DNA of 64,000 bases, taken from positions 1,907,501 to 1,971,500 of the forward strand of contig NC_014248.1 of NCBI RefSeq assembly GCF_000196515.1. The letters run 5' to 3'. This DNA comes from 'Nostoc azollae' 0708. GTDB taxonomy: Bacteria > Cyanobacteriota > Cyanobacteriia > Cyanobacteriales > Nostocaceae. A program made the position numbers and the translations under genes. Each line of letters starts with the position of its first letter. Position 1 is the first letter of the stretch. Shown one piece after another: positions 38,125 through 48,489 of this stretch. Under the pieces are notes generated by a model, which worked only from the letters and a program-made list of their open reading frames with translations, was not told the DNA's origin and did no database searches.

Positions 38125-38227
38125 ATCATATCAATTTTGAATTTATTTTTTGATGTTGTTTCACGCAGAGTCACAGAGAGGATAAATAAATTTTCTCTGT
38201 GCGTATGTATTTGCGTGAGCTTTAATT

Positions 38228-40387
38228 CTATTGTTTGACTGCTTTTATTGATAAGCCAATGCGGTTTAATTTTTCATTGACTTCTAAAACTTGAACTTTT
38301 ACAACTTGTCCAACTTTGACTATTTTCTGAGGATCATCAACAAATCTATCTGCTAGTTGGGAAATATGTACTAATCCATCTTGGTGTACACCGATATCAA
38401 CAAATGCACCAAAGTTAGCAACGTTGGTAATGATTCCTTCTAGTTTCATTCCCACCCTTAAGTCTCTAATTTCTTTGATTCCGTCTTTGAAGTTTGCATA
38501 CTTAAATTCTGCACGGGGATCTCTTCCTGGTTTTTCTAGTTCCTTGAGAATATCGCGCAGTGTTGGTTCTCCTATGGTGTCGGTGACGTATTTCTTTAAG
38601 TTGGTTTTCTTAAGTTTTTCAGCAATTTGGGTAACTTGATTTAATGGTACACCTAAATCAGTAGCTATGGATTGTATAATTGAGTAAGTTTCTGGATGTA
38701 CTGCAGTGTTATCTAAAGGGTTTTCTCCATCTCTAATTCTTAAGAAACCTGCTGCTTGTTCAAATGCTTTTGGTCCTAATTTCACAACTTTTAATAGTTG
38801 TCGGCGATTTTTGAAAGCACCATTTTGGTTACGATAGGCGATAATGTTGTTAGCAACTGTGGGTGTAATCCCTGAAACAAATGTTAGCAGTTCTTTGGAC
38901 GCGGTGTTTAAATCTACGCCAACATAATTAACACAGGTTTCTACTGTTTCATCTAATTTCTTTTTCAGCAATTTTTGATCTACGTCGTGTTGATATTGTC
39001 CGATTCCAATTGATCTAGGAGCGATTTTTACTAATTCTGCTAATGGGTCTTGTAATCTACGTCCAATGCTAATTGCACCGCGCACTGTTACATCTAATTC
39101 AGGAAACTCTTCGAGTGCAACTTTGCTGGCAGAATATATGGAAGCACCAGATTCACTTACCATGACTTGAATTGGTTTGCGTTCGCAGGTTGCTAATACT
39201 TCTGCTACAAATTCACCTGTTTCACGGGAAGCAGTTCCGTTACCAATGGCTATTAGTTCTATCTGGTATTTTTCGATTAATTTCTTGATGGTTCGCGCTG
39301 CTTTTTTCCGTTGTTCAGCAGCTTGGTGAGGGAATACGGCTTGATATTCTAAGAATTTACCAGTTTGTTCTAGTACCGCTACTTTACACCCGGTTCTAAA
39401 ACCTGGATCTATAGCTAATGTTGGTTTCATTCCTGCTGGTGCAGATAGCAATAATTCCCGCAAGTTTGCTTCAAAGGTTTTGATGGATTCAATATCAGAA
39501 TAAGTTTTCTTTTCGGAAATTACTTCCCCAATTAGAGAAGTTTTCATCAATCGGTTAAAGGCATCTTTTAACATCGGCTGATAAAAATCTCTGATTGTAC
39601 GAACTTTGGTTTTAATTTCTTGGCATTCTAAATAAGAAAGTACAAAATCTTGATCAAAGTTGATTTCAAACTTTAATATTTTCTCTGCTTCTCCCCTACA
39701 CAATGCCAGCATATTATGGGGTGCAATATTTTTAACTTTGATTTGATAGTTACGGTACATTTCAAATTTGGTTGTACCTTCTGGATGTTCATCTTTGATG
39801 TGGGAAATAAATACTCCCGTTTGTAAAATAAAATCGCGTAAATAGGCACGTAATTCGGCTTTTTCGGCAACTTCTTCTGCTAAGATACCTGATGCGCCTT
39901 TTAATGCTTCTTCTTCGGTTTTCACACCTTTTTCTTGAGAAACGTACTTTGCGGCTTCTGTTTCTAGGGAAGCAGCTACACTATTTTTCTCATTTAATGA
40001 TTTAATAAATGCTGCTAAAGGTTCTAGTCCTTTTTCTCTGGCGATGGTAGCACGAGTGTGGCGTTTTGGTTTATATGGTAAGTATAAGTCCTCAAGTTCT
40101 ATTTTTTGTAAGCAGGAGGTAATTTTGACTTTGATCTCATCACTGAGTTTACCTTGTTCAGCGAGCGCATTTAAAATCACCTTCTTCCTTTCTTCTAATT
40201 CTGTTAAGTATGTATACCTATCAACTAAATCTCGCAATTGCACTTCATTCATCTCATTAGTACGTTCTTTGCGATAACGTGCAATAAAGGGAATTGTCGC
40301 ACCCTCGGCCAAAAGTTCCAGCGCGTTTTGCACCTGATTGGGTTTAATTTCTAGTTCAGTTGCTAGTAGTTGTGGAATGTTCAACAT
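38228..40387 (-). CDS. tex: Tex-family RNA-binding transcription accessory protein
   Basis: A 719-residue protein. Domains in order: N-terminal helical part (LNIPQLLATELEIKPNQVQN, ATIPFIARYRKERTNEMNEV), YqgF/RNase-H-like core at ~320-440 (LAIDPGFRTGCKVAVLEQTG), HhH repeats at ~490-560 (TASKELLTFVSGITPTVANN), and an S1 RNA-binding domain at ~645-715 (LEGIITNVANFGAFVDIGVH). Tex binds RNA and RNA polymerase and affects transcription of stress and toxin genes in other bacteria. Full length. Confidence 0.95.
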   Translation of the reverse strand: MLNIPQLLATELEIKPNQVQNALELLAEGATIPFIARYRKERTNEMNEVQLRDLVDRYTYLTELEERKKVILNALAEQGKLSDEIKVKITSCLQKIELEDLYLPYKPKRHTRATIAREKGLEPLAAFIKSLNEKNSVAASLETEAAKYVSQEKGVKTEEEALKGASGILAEEVAEKAELRAYLRDFILQTGVFISHIKDEHPEGTTKFEMYRNYQIKVKNIAPHNMLALCRGEAEKILKFEINFDQDFVLSYLECQEIKTKVRTIRDFYQPMLKDAFNRLMKTSLIGEVISEKKTYSDIESIKTFEANLRELLLSAPAGMKPTLAIDPGFRTGCKVAVLEQTGKFLEYQAVFPHQAAEQRKKAARTIKKLIEKYQIELIAIGNGTASRETGEFVAEVLATCERKPIQVMVSESGASIYSASKVALEEFPELDVTVRGAISIGRRLQDPLAELVKIAPRSIGIGQYQHDVDQKLLKKKLDETVETCVNYVGVDLNTASKELLTFVSGITPTVANNIIAYRNQNGAFKNRRQLLKVVKLGPKAFEQAAGFLRIRDGENPLDNTAVHPETYSIIQSIATDLGVPLNQVTQIAEKLKKTNLKKYVTDTIGEPTLRDILKELEKPGRDPRAEFKYANFKDGIKEIRDLRVGMKLEGIITNVANFGAFVDIGVHQDGLVHISQLADRFVDDPQKIVKVGQVVKVQVLEVNEKLNRIGLSIKAVKQ

Positions 40388-40628
40388 TGGGTGAATATAA
40401 TTGAAAACGTGACTTACTAAATGTAATATGCTAGAGCAATAGTCAGTACAAGCCTAGACCCTTGGATAATCTACCAAATAATTACATAATCTGAGGAGGT
40501 TTATATCTCCATTTTAAATAAAGTATTGTTAATAAAACCTAGTTAAGTGTATAATCAGGATTTATTATCAAAGACAGTTTGAAATTAGTTTATTCAACCA
40601 CTCGGCAGTTAGTTCAGGATGTAGTATA

Positions 40629-40844
40629 ATGCCTCTATTTTTTCTGATTCCACTATTTACTGGTTTAATAACTGGCTATTTTTTAAACAAGGAAAATGAT
40701 GAAATTGGCTACATTTCTGGTGTGCTAACAGCCATAAGTTTGATTTTTTCCTTGATTTTAGCACCTTGGCAAGTTCAGTTAGGCTTGTTAGTAGTTGTAC
40801 TGTTTGGTAGCAAAAAACTGTTGCAAAAAAAAATGTATGAATAA
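40629..40844 (+). CDS. Small two-helix membrane protein, unknown
   Basis: A 71-residue protein with hydrophobic stretches at ~3-18 (LFFLIPLFTGLITGYF) and ~30-62 (YISGVLTAISLIFSLILAPW, then QLGLLVVVLFG) and a basic tail (SKKLLQKKMYE). The charge distribution is that of a real inner-membrane peptide. I do not recognise the family. It is divergent from tex across 240 bp. Confidence 0.5.
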   Translation: MPLFFLIPLFTGLITGYFLNKENDEIGYISGVLTAISLIFSLILAPWQVQLGLLVVVLFGSKKLLQKKMYE

Positions 40845-41119
40845 TATCAATTATTCTGTATCAGAATAGGACTCCTATTTGATTTTTGATAGCTTGTGTG
40901 GCGTAGCGATATAAAACTCAGTACAACTAATTCTCTACAATCCTCGTACCTCTTGCCTGCCTAAGCAAACAATTACGGCTTACGCCAGACAAGCTATCAG
41001 GAATCAAAGCGGATTCCTATGTAACGATTGGCAATACTGGGGATGTTCGTTTTTATATCTTTATAAAGCCAGATCACACCCTAAATTCATCAAATTTGCT
41101 CCGAATTACAAATTGCGAA

Positions 41120-43699
41120 TTAAGAATTAATTTCCCCTCTGACTAAAATCACTGTACTTTCAACACCAGAAGCAATAGTTTCGGGAATATTACCTTGAAT
41201 TGTCTGTTGTAATAATCCCTCACGAGAAGCGCCCAAAACTACAACATCATAGCGTTCTGTTTGCACTAAATTAATGACTCCTTCACAAACAGAATTTGCT
41301 TGTACTGGTGCAGCAACAACTGTACTTTGTAAATTGCGGTGACGCATTAGTTGATGAGTGGATTCTTCTAAAACTGTTATATCTGGCTTTAATTCCGATG
41401 GTTTAAATACCTGAGTGAGATGAATTTGGGTATTATTTCCCAATGTTACTAAAGCCGGTAATAATTTAACGGCTTTAGTAACATTGGGTCCTCCAGCCAT
41501 AGGGACTAACCAACGGTTGAAATGGTTAGAGTCAGAAATATTACCAAATTTTACTAAGACAACATCACAGGCTGCTTGACGAATGATAGTATCTACAACA
41601 TTACCAAAAATACGTCCTGGAGTAGAAGTATTACCTTTCCAACCCATAAAAATTAGGTCAATGTGTCGTTCATTGATTGTCTCCAAAATTGCCTGGGCGA
41701 TATCATGGGCGACTCGAATCTGCGTATGGATGGGAATATGCCATTTTTTTGCTAAAGCTTTCGCTTGCCTGAGTAAACGGCGACTTTTTGTGGTGTTGAC
41801 TTGGGTTTCGGACGGGGAACTATGACGGGAGATGAGGATTATTTGTAAGCACTCTAGTTCATAATGGCGATCGCGGGCAATAGTTGCAGCCATTTGTAAA
41901 AGAGTTTCGGCTGTATCTGGATTTGCGACTGTAACTAATAATCTACCTCTACCAATGTTAGGCGATCTCGTTTGGTAAACTACATAAGAAGGTTCTGGTT
42001 GGGGTCCAGAAACTCCGTTTTCACAATTAAGATGATCTGCTTCAGCCGGAATAATATCTGCGCGAGTAATAATCCCGACCAATTTTTGTCTTTCCACCAC
42101 TGGTAAACGACTGATTTGATAACGGTCAAGTAAATAAAGCACATTACTTAGAGTTTGTTTAGGAGTAACTGTGACAGGCTGGGGTCTCATGATTTCTCTT
42201 AAAGGAGTATCCCGACTCACAGGTATTTTCTGTAAATCTGATTCAGTAACAACTCCTACCAATTTACAGTTTTCTACCACCGGAAAACCCCGATGATGAG
42301 AACGAGAAAATGCTTGAATAACTTCATCAACAGACATCTGTGTTTCTAGAGTTTCCACCCGTTCTTGCATTACATCTTGGGCTGTTAATTGAGTTAAGAC
42401 TCCTTCTCTGGTTGCATCTTTTTTGATGCCATTTAATAGTAAAAGTTTGTCATACAGTGAACCAGGTACTAGCTGATCTGCAACTAAATATGATATTACA
42501 GAAACAATCATCAAAGGTAACACCAGATTGAAATCAGTAGTCATTTCAAACACAATTACAATAGCTGTAATTGGTACTTTAGAAACCGCACTAAAAAAGC
42601 CCCCCATTCCAGCTAAAGCGTAGGTAGTAGGACAACCTAAACCCCACAGTTGAAACTCACACACTCCTACCAAGTGTCCTAAACAAGAACCTAAAATCAA
42701 ACTGGGTGCAAATAATCCACCAGGTGCGCCAGAACCAAAGGCGATTAAGGTTAAAATAAATTGAGCAATCAAAGTAATTGCAGCAAAGCTGGGATTAGGT
42801 TGACTGGCAATCATATATTCCCGTAAACCTGTATTGTCACGGTAATATTCAGGGAGAGCAGAGACAATTAAACCACAAAATAAACCAGTTCGAGCCACTC
42901 GTAGTGGTAAACTTATATGTAATCCGCGATAAGTTTTAACACTAAAAATTAAGCCCAGATTAAATATTGCACCTAGTAGACCTGCGAAAATACCCAATAG
43001 TAAAAAGATCGGAATTTCCAACAATGAGAAACTACTAAAATATTCCATTGATTGCAGGTTTAATTGCAAACTTCCACCACCTAACAACCGGGAAATTACC
43101 CCACCGATAAAACAGGCGATAATGGCAGTTCCTAAAGTTAGTCCTGATAAATCTTGCAGTAACTCTTCAATAATAAATAATACCCCCGCAATTGGGGCGT
43201 TAAAAGCAGCCGATAAACCTGCACCTGCACCGGCAGCAATCATTTGTCGGCGATGTTCTGGAGAGGTGGGAAAAGTGCGACTCATTCCCGCTGCTAAACT
43301 TGCACCGATTTGAACTGTGGGGCCTTGTCTTCCTAAAGTTATACCCGAACCCAAGGAGATGATTGTGCTGAGTAATTTTATACCTTCCACCCGCCAGGAT
43401 AACTTGATTGGTATATTGGCAAGACTGGCTTTAACTTGAGGAATACCACTACCTGCGGCTTCTGGTGCTAACCTTTGTACCAACCAACCAGCTAAAAACC
43501 CAAAACTCATGCCAATTAACGGTAAAATGAGCCAAGCAGGTACAAATTGGGTACTATGAACTCGCCATGTACCCAAGCATCCTGAACCTTGTTTCAGTAA
43601 AACAGCAGATAAAGCAGCAACTATGCCGATCATCGAAGCTTCGGCATTAGCATATCCCATTGACCAAAAAGGGAGACGCAAGCCCCTAGCTTTAGACAT
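41120..43699 (-). CDS. ClC-family chloride channel/antiporter with CBS and two USP domains
   Basis: An 859-residue protein. Residues ~15-430 are the ClC membrane domain: AGSGIPQVKASLANIPIKLS (GSGIP filter), ITLGRQGPTVQIGASLAAGM, GSGAPGGLFAPSLILGSCLG, AVSKVPITAIVIVFEMTTDF. Residues ~450-570 are a CBS pair (DVMQERVETLETQMSVDEVI, LREIMRPQPVTVTPKQTLSN). Two universal-stress-type domains follow (~590-715 and ~720-855; VVLGASREGLLQQTIQGNIP). The motif normally written GREGP is GRQGP, so the gating/proton glutamate is Gln. It stands alone. Confidence 0.93.
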   Translation of the reverse strand: MSKARGLRLPFWSMGYANAEASMIGIVAALSAVLLKQGSGCLGTWRVHSTQFVPAWLILPLIGMSFGFLAGWLVQRLAPEAAGSGIPQVKASLANIPIKLSWRVEGIKLLSTIISLGSGITLGRQGPTVQIGASLAAGMSRTFPTSPEHRRQMIAAGAGAGLSAAFNAPIAGVLFIIEELLQDLSGLTLGTAIIACFIGGVISRLLGGGSLQLNLQSMEYFSSFSLLEIPIFLLLGIFAGLLGAIFNLGLIFSVKTYRGLHISLPLRVARTGLFCGLIVSALPEYYRDNTGLREYMIASQPNPSFAAITLIAQFILTLIAFGSGAPGGLFAPSLILGSCLGHLVGVCEFQLWGLGCPTTYALAGMGGFFSAVSKVPITAIVIVFEMTTDFNLVLPLMIVSVISYLVADQLVPGSLYDKLLLLNGIKKDATREGVLTQLTAQDVMQERVETLETQMSVDEVIQAFSRSHHRGFPVVENCKLVGVVTESDLQKIPVSRDTPLREIMRPQPVTVTPKQTLSNVLYLLDRYQISRLPVVERQKLVGIITRADIIPAEADHLNCENGVSGPQPEPSYVVYQTRSPNIGRGRLLVTVANPDTAETLLQMAATIARDRHYELECLQIILISRHSSPSETQVNTTKSRRLLRQAKALAKKWHIPIHTQIRVAHDIAQAILETINERHIDLIFMGWKGNTSTPGRIFGNVVDTIIRQAACDVVLVKFGNISDSNHFNRWLVPMAGGPNVTKAVKLLPALVTLGNNTQIHLTQVFKPSELKPDITVLEESTHQLMRHRNLQSTVVAAPVQANSVCEGVINLVQTERYDVVVLGASREGLLQQTIQGNIPETIASGVESTVILVRGEINS

Positions 43700-43777
43700 G
43701 GAGATAAGTTGGTAGCGGCTTCAGCCGCAGTAATAATATATAGCTAAAGTTCATATCATCTTTATTTTCATTTTGTG

Positions 43778-43806
43778 CCATTATACAATTCGCTTTTGTA
43801 TAATGG
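43778..43806. mobile_element. IS200/IS605-type left-end hairpin
   Basis: CCATTATACAA (43778-43788) and TTGTATAATGG (43796-43806) pair over 11 bp around a 7-base loop, just upstream of the tnpA remnant. Subterminal imperfect hairpins of this kind are recognised by the single-strand transposase of this family. Confidence 0.65.
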
Positions 43807-43823
43807 TATGATGAATTTAAAGA

Positions 43824-44222
43824 TACAAGTCAAATCACAATATTACTTATTCTTGTAAGTACCATGTAGTGTGGTGTCCCAAATATCGAAGACAAGTATT
43901 ATTTCAGGGTGTTGATGTTCGTCTTAAAGAAATTAAAATTGAAGTTGCTAATGAATTTAATAGTGAAATTGTTGAGATGGAAGTCATGCCAGACCACTTA
44001 CAATTGTTAATTGACGTAGACCCTCAGTTTGGGATTGCAAAAGTTATTCGGTACATGAAGGGGCGTTCGTCAAGGTATGTGAGGCAAGAATTTCCTTGGT
44101 TAAAATCTCTACTTCCAAAATTATGGACAAACAGTTATTTTGTATCTACAGTTGGTGGTGCGCCGATATCGGTTATTAAAAAATACATTGAGAATCAAAA
44201 ATTGAGAATCAAAAATGTCTAG
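43824..44222 (+). pseudogene. IS200/IS605 TnpA transposase, inactivated
   Basis: The readable frame (YKSNHNITYSCKYHVVWCPK) continues to IENQKLRIKNV at 44222. No in-frame ATG exists: a frameshift near 43823 cuts off the start. The HUH motif that should read HVH or similar is MPDHLQLLIDVD, so the second His is Gln. The catalytic Tyr region (VIKKYIENQK) is kept. TnpA Y1 transposases move single-stranded DNA; this copy should be dead. Confidence 0.85.
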
Positions 44223-44299
44223 TTATAGTTGTTAACAGCATTTAATTAATGCAGATGTAGACGTAGTTGCAGTTTTGGAGTTTTTGTGTGGTGAATCAG

Positions 44300-44468
44300 T
44301 AGACCTCTTGCAAAATTGTTTCTGTGGTATGATAGAAAGTCTTACATTTTACGTATTTTTGGTGTTCTTCGAGCTCGTTAATTCAAACATAACCGTGTAA
44401 CTCTGACTTTTAGCTAAAACAAAGACAACTTCCCATTATAACATGAAATTAATTCTGCAAGAGGTCTA
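44300..44468 (+). mobile_element. 169-bp MITE, copy A
   Basis: It is bounded by terminal inverted repeats TAGACCTCTTGCA and TGCAAGAGGTCTA and has no coding capacity. The same 169-bp element lies in reverse orientation at 47833-48001. TA at each end suggests TA target duplication as in Tc1/mariner/IS630-type elements. It was inserted between tnpA and tnpB of the dead IS605 unit. Confidence 0.9.
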
Positions 44469-44509
44469 GTAAAGCTTGCTAACTGCTGTACTTATTATTT
44501 ATGCAAGAC

Positions 44510-45586
44510 AATTGTATTTCAAAACTGGTAAGATTCCGATCTCGTTTGATTTGCACAAATCCTTTAAAAGCAACATACACTAGCAGAGTGTTTTAAGTCT
44601 TATATTGGTTTGCTTCAACGTATCAAAAACGGAACATCAGTGCAACGTCCTAAACTACCTGGGTATTGTAAAGGTGGATTAGTACTTGTTACTTATCCAA
44701 AAGCTGGTGTCAAAGTTAAAGATGGTTTATTACGATTTCCTCTTGGTAGCAAGGTAACAACGTGGTTTGCTCTAGATGCCTTACATCTACCAATGCCATC
44801 AAACATCAATTCTTCGGATGTAGAAGAATTTAGAATAGTACGAGGAAACAAGTGCTTCTACATTGAATATGTGTACAAGCAACATGATATTCAATAGTTA
44901 ACCTAGACCAAACCAAAGTACTATGAATCGACCACGGTATTAACAATTGGTTAACCTGTATTTCTAATATTGGTAATAGTTTCATCATCGATGGTAAACA
45001 CCTGAAGTGGATGAAGCAATGGTATAACAAACAAGTTTCCACAATTAAAGAAGGAAAACCACAGGGGTTTTGGAACGATAAATTAGCCTATATATAACGG
45101 AATAACGTAACCGTCAACTCAGTGATGCTTTTAATAAAGCGGCAATAATTTTCATCACCCATTGTTTATAAAACAACATTGTTACAGTTGTTTTTGGATG
45201 GAACAAAGGACAGAAAGACGGTGTTGATATGGGTAAGAAGAACAATCAAACATTTCTTCAGGTTCCTAGGCTACGTTTGAAAGATAGGATGGCCAAATTG
45301 TTTGAGCAATATGGAATTGGGTTTGTAGAAACGGAAGAATCTTATACTTCAATTACATCATTTTTAGATAATGATGTGCTACCAAAATATGGTGAAAACC
45401 CCGAACAGTGGCAATCTTCAGGAATGCGTGCGTGTTAAACGTGGTTGGTTTAGAACACCTAGTAACTTTCTCTTAAATGCTCATACTAATGGCGCTGCAA
45501 ATATTTTAAGCAAAGTAGCGAGGAGCCTAGGTTTAAACCTTAGTGGAATCAGTAGGGTTTCAGGTAATTTATATTTTGTTACATAG
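44510..45586 (+). pseudogene. IS605 TnpB (RuvC-like nuclease), inactivated
   Basis: Pieces in three frames: LLQRIKNGTSVQRPKLPGYC and TTWFALDALHLPMPSNINSS to the stop at 44897; DHGINNWLTCISNIGN and EGKPQGFWNDKLAYIT-like text from ~44925; then RLKDRMAKLFEQYGIGFVET (Glu of RuvC-II in VETEESYTS) and RGWFRTPSNFLLNAHTNGAA. The RuvC-III Asp (NADxNGA in relatives) is His here. TnpB is an RNA-guided nuclease that protects IS605 copies; this one is dead. The 45587-45745 stretch may hold the right end of the element. Confidence 0.8.
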
Positions 45587-45745
45587 TTATCTTTATTTAT
45601 GTCTACCTACTTATTGTGATTTTAATCATATATAGGAAAACATACAACCTATTTTCGTCAAAAATCTACATCAAGTTTAAGAAGTTTACTATCTTGGACT
45701 TGAAGTGATAACTTAAATGATTAGTTGCCCAAAAGGGCAAACATT

Positions 45746-47835
45746 ATGAAAAGTTTTGCATCTTCTCTTGGTAAGAGTAAAAAAAATAAATTTGTACAGT
45801 TGTCCCCATCTGCGGTAACAGTATTAGCTTTAGCACGTGCTATGAATGCTACTAATACTGCAACAACAAAAGTACCCACAGCAAAAGAACTTGTTTCTAC
45901 TTCAGTCCAGCCTGGTCAAACCCAACCTGATATTAACCGGCTAGCAACGAGCGGGATTAAATATCAAGCAATGGGGGTAGAACCTCTGATTCCCCTGATT
46001 TTATTTGGTGGTGTGGTGATCTTTGTCCCCTTAGTATTTCGTGGACTGGTAGTGATCGGTGAATGAGAAGTGGGAATTATGGTAAAAAAATTTGCTCTCA
46101 CAGGTAAAGAACCACCACCAGGTAGATTAATAGCCATGAATGGAGAAGCGGGTTTACAAGCACATACCCTCGCACCTGGTTGACATTGGGGTCATTGTCC
46201 TTGGCAATACTCGGTTAAAAAAGAACCTGTTATAGTTCTCCCTCAAGGTCAAATTGCTGTCACTGTCACTGTAGATGGCGCACAAAACCCTCCAGAACGG
46301 ATCTTGGGCAAAATTCTCGAATCTTATAATTTCCAAGATGCCCGCAAATTCTTAACCAAAGGTGGAGAAAAAGGCCGACAAATGGGTTTTCTCACTGCAG
46401 GTACTGATAGGATTAACACTGCCTTGTTTAAAGTGATTACATCTGCTAGTGCTAGTAGTCACGGCATGAATCCTGATCAACTGCGGCTGTATAGTATTTT
46501 ACGTGATAAAGGTAGTATTACCACCTTAGACGGTTTGCCTATTCCCCCTGGTGAAATCGCTGGGCCTGTAATTGAAGGACATGATAACTTCCAAAATGGG
46601 CAAAAATTCCTGAATGGTTATGGGAGAAGAGGTTTGCAAGAACAGATGTTACTTTCTGGTTCTTGGAACTTAAACCCTTGGTTCGTACAAGTTGAACAAC
46701 TACCGATGACCGAAATTCGGATTGGTTATGTTGGTGTGGTAATTTCTTTCGTAGGTCAAGATCAAGAAGACGTGAGTCGTGCAGCTTTCACCCAGAGTAA
46801 CTTACTTGACCTAGGACATAAAGAGGTGTATGGGTAGAACCGCTTTATCCTGGTAAACAACCGCTGAACTCGCGAATTATGAAAATTGAGTTAGTACCGA
46901 CGACCAAAATTGTTTTAAACTGGTCACTTCGGACAGAATGCCATAGTTATGATGCCGAACTTGAATCTTTAACTGTGTGATCGCGTGATGGTTTCGCTTT
47001 TGATTTAGAAGTAGCACAAATTATCCACATCCCTGCTTTGGACGCACCCAAGGTAATTTCCCGTGTTGGTTCAATGCAGAATTTAGTAGATCATGTCCTA
47101 GAACTAACCATTGGTAACTACTTCCGCAACTCTGCCCAAGATTATACCGTACTCGATTTCCTCACAGCCCGGAGTGAACGAGAAAACGAAGCCGCAGACT
47201 ATATTAAAACCGCTGTGCGTGCCTATGATGTCCAAGCTATAGATACTCTCATCAGTGATATTCAGCCCCCTGCAACCTTGATGCAGACACAAACAGACTG
47301 AAAAATTGCCGAAGAAGAACACAAAACCTACGAAGTTGAGCAAATGGCACAAACCCAAGGCCAACAAATGGTACGGGAAACTGCTTTCGCTAACATTCAG
47401 CAATAAATGGTTCAATCAGAACAAAGTGTGCAAATAACAGAGTTGAAATCTCAAGCTGGGATTAAAGAAGCTAACGGACAAGCAGAAGCAACCAAGCTGA
47501 AAGCCTTAGCAGAAGCTGAAGGTATCCGCGCTACAGGTAACGCGAAAGCCGAAACCTACCGCACCGATGTCCAAGCTTTGGGAATGCAAGGATACACAGC
47601 CATGCAGTTAATGCAAATTATCAGTGATGGCAATGTCCGGTTAATCCCCGATATCATGGTAGGTAGTAACAACGGCACTAGCAACGGATTAGTAGATGGT
47701 TTATTATCCATGATTCTCTGGAACTAAACCGATCATAACCCAACTAAAGCAGGTGGAATTCCTCCACTACGACCATCTAATAAAAGCGAAGAACATAACG
47801 CTAGTCAAATCATCAGTGAGTTACCTAAAGAATAG
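45746..47835 (+). pseudogene. SPFH/flotillin-like protein, six nonsense codons and one frameshift
   Basis: An almost complete gene of ~690 codons. N-terminal membrane helix EPLIPLILFGGVVIFVPLVF; SPFH region QYSVKKEPVIVLPQGQIAVT, ERILGKILESYNFQDARKFL, SGSWNLNPWFVQVEQLPMTE; C-terminal coiled region KIAEEEHKTYEVEQMAQTQG and NGQAEATKLKALAEAEGIRA. Stops lie at 46064, 46181, 46978, 47299, 47404 and 47725, with a frameshift near 46835. Flotillins organise membrane microdomains. The final stop (47833) is formed by the first bases of MITE B. Confidence 0.88.
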
Positions 47836-48001
47836 ACCTCTTACAGAATTAATTTTATGTCATAATGGGAGGTTGTCTTTGTTTTAGCCAAAAGTCAGAG
47901 TTACACGGTTATGTTTGAATTAGCGATCCCAAAGAACACCAAAAACACATAACATCTAACACCCTGTATCATACCACAGAAACAATTTTGCAAGAGGTCT
48001 A
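47833..48001 (-). mobile_element. 169-bp MITE, copy B (inverted)
   Basis: Exact same length as copy A, roughly seven-eighths identical, opposite orientation. Ends TAGACCTCTTACAGAATT and AATTTTGCAAGAGGTCTA. Its left end abuts the last codons of the SPFH pseudogene. Confidence 0.9.
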
Positions 48002-48489
48002 ATAAGAAGATGATTCTCACGCAAGTAAAATAAAGTTGATTTTGAGGAAATTTTGTTAATACAAAAACGCTATCGGTTAGTTAAGTTAATTGGTGATGTG
48101 GGAAACTATCAGACTTTTCTCGCCGTTGATAAAGGTCGGTTCCCCTCGGTTTCTTGTATTGTGCATAAATTGCCTCAAAATCAACAAATCACGACTGTAT
48201 TTATTAACAAGGTTGAAAAATTAAAAATATTAAATCATAATCCACAAATTACTAAATTAGTATATTTTCATACAGAATATGAAGATGATTATCATGAAGA
48301 TGATTATTTAGTTTATGAATTTATTGCTGGTGATAATTTAAAAGCTATTTCAGCTAAAGAAAGTATTTTTCAAGAAATGCCAATTTGGCAAAAATATTAA
48401 AAACCTTATTACCAGTTATTAACTTTATTCACAAGCGGTAAATTATTCATTGTCATATAAAACGAGAAAATCTAATTATTAGAGATGAT

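Noticed and set aside
44300-44468. Omega RNA or small RNA of the IS605 element
   Set aside because: The segment is a MITE with its own TIRs, present also at 47833-48001 away from tnpB, and it lies 5' of tnpB rather than at its 3' end.
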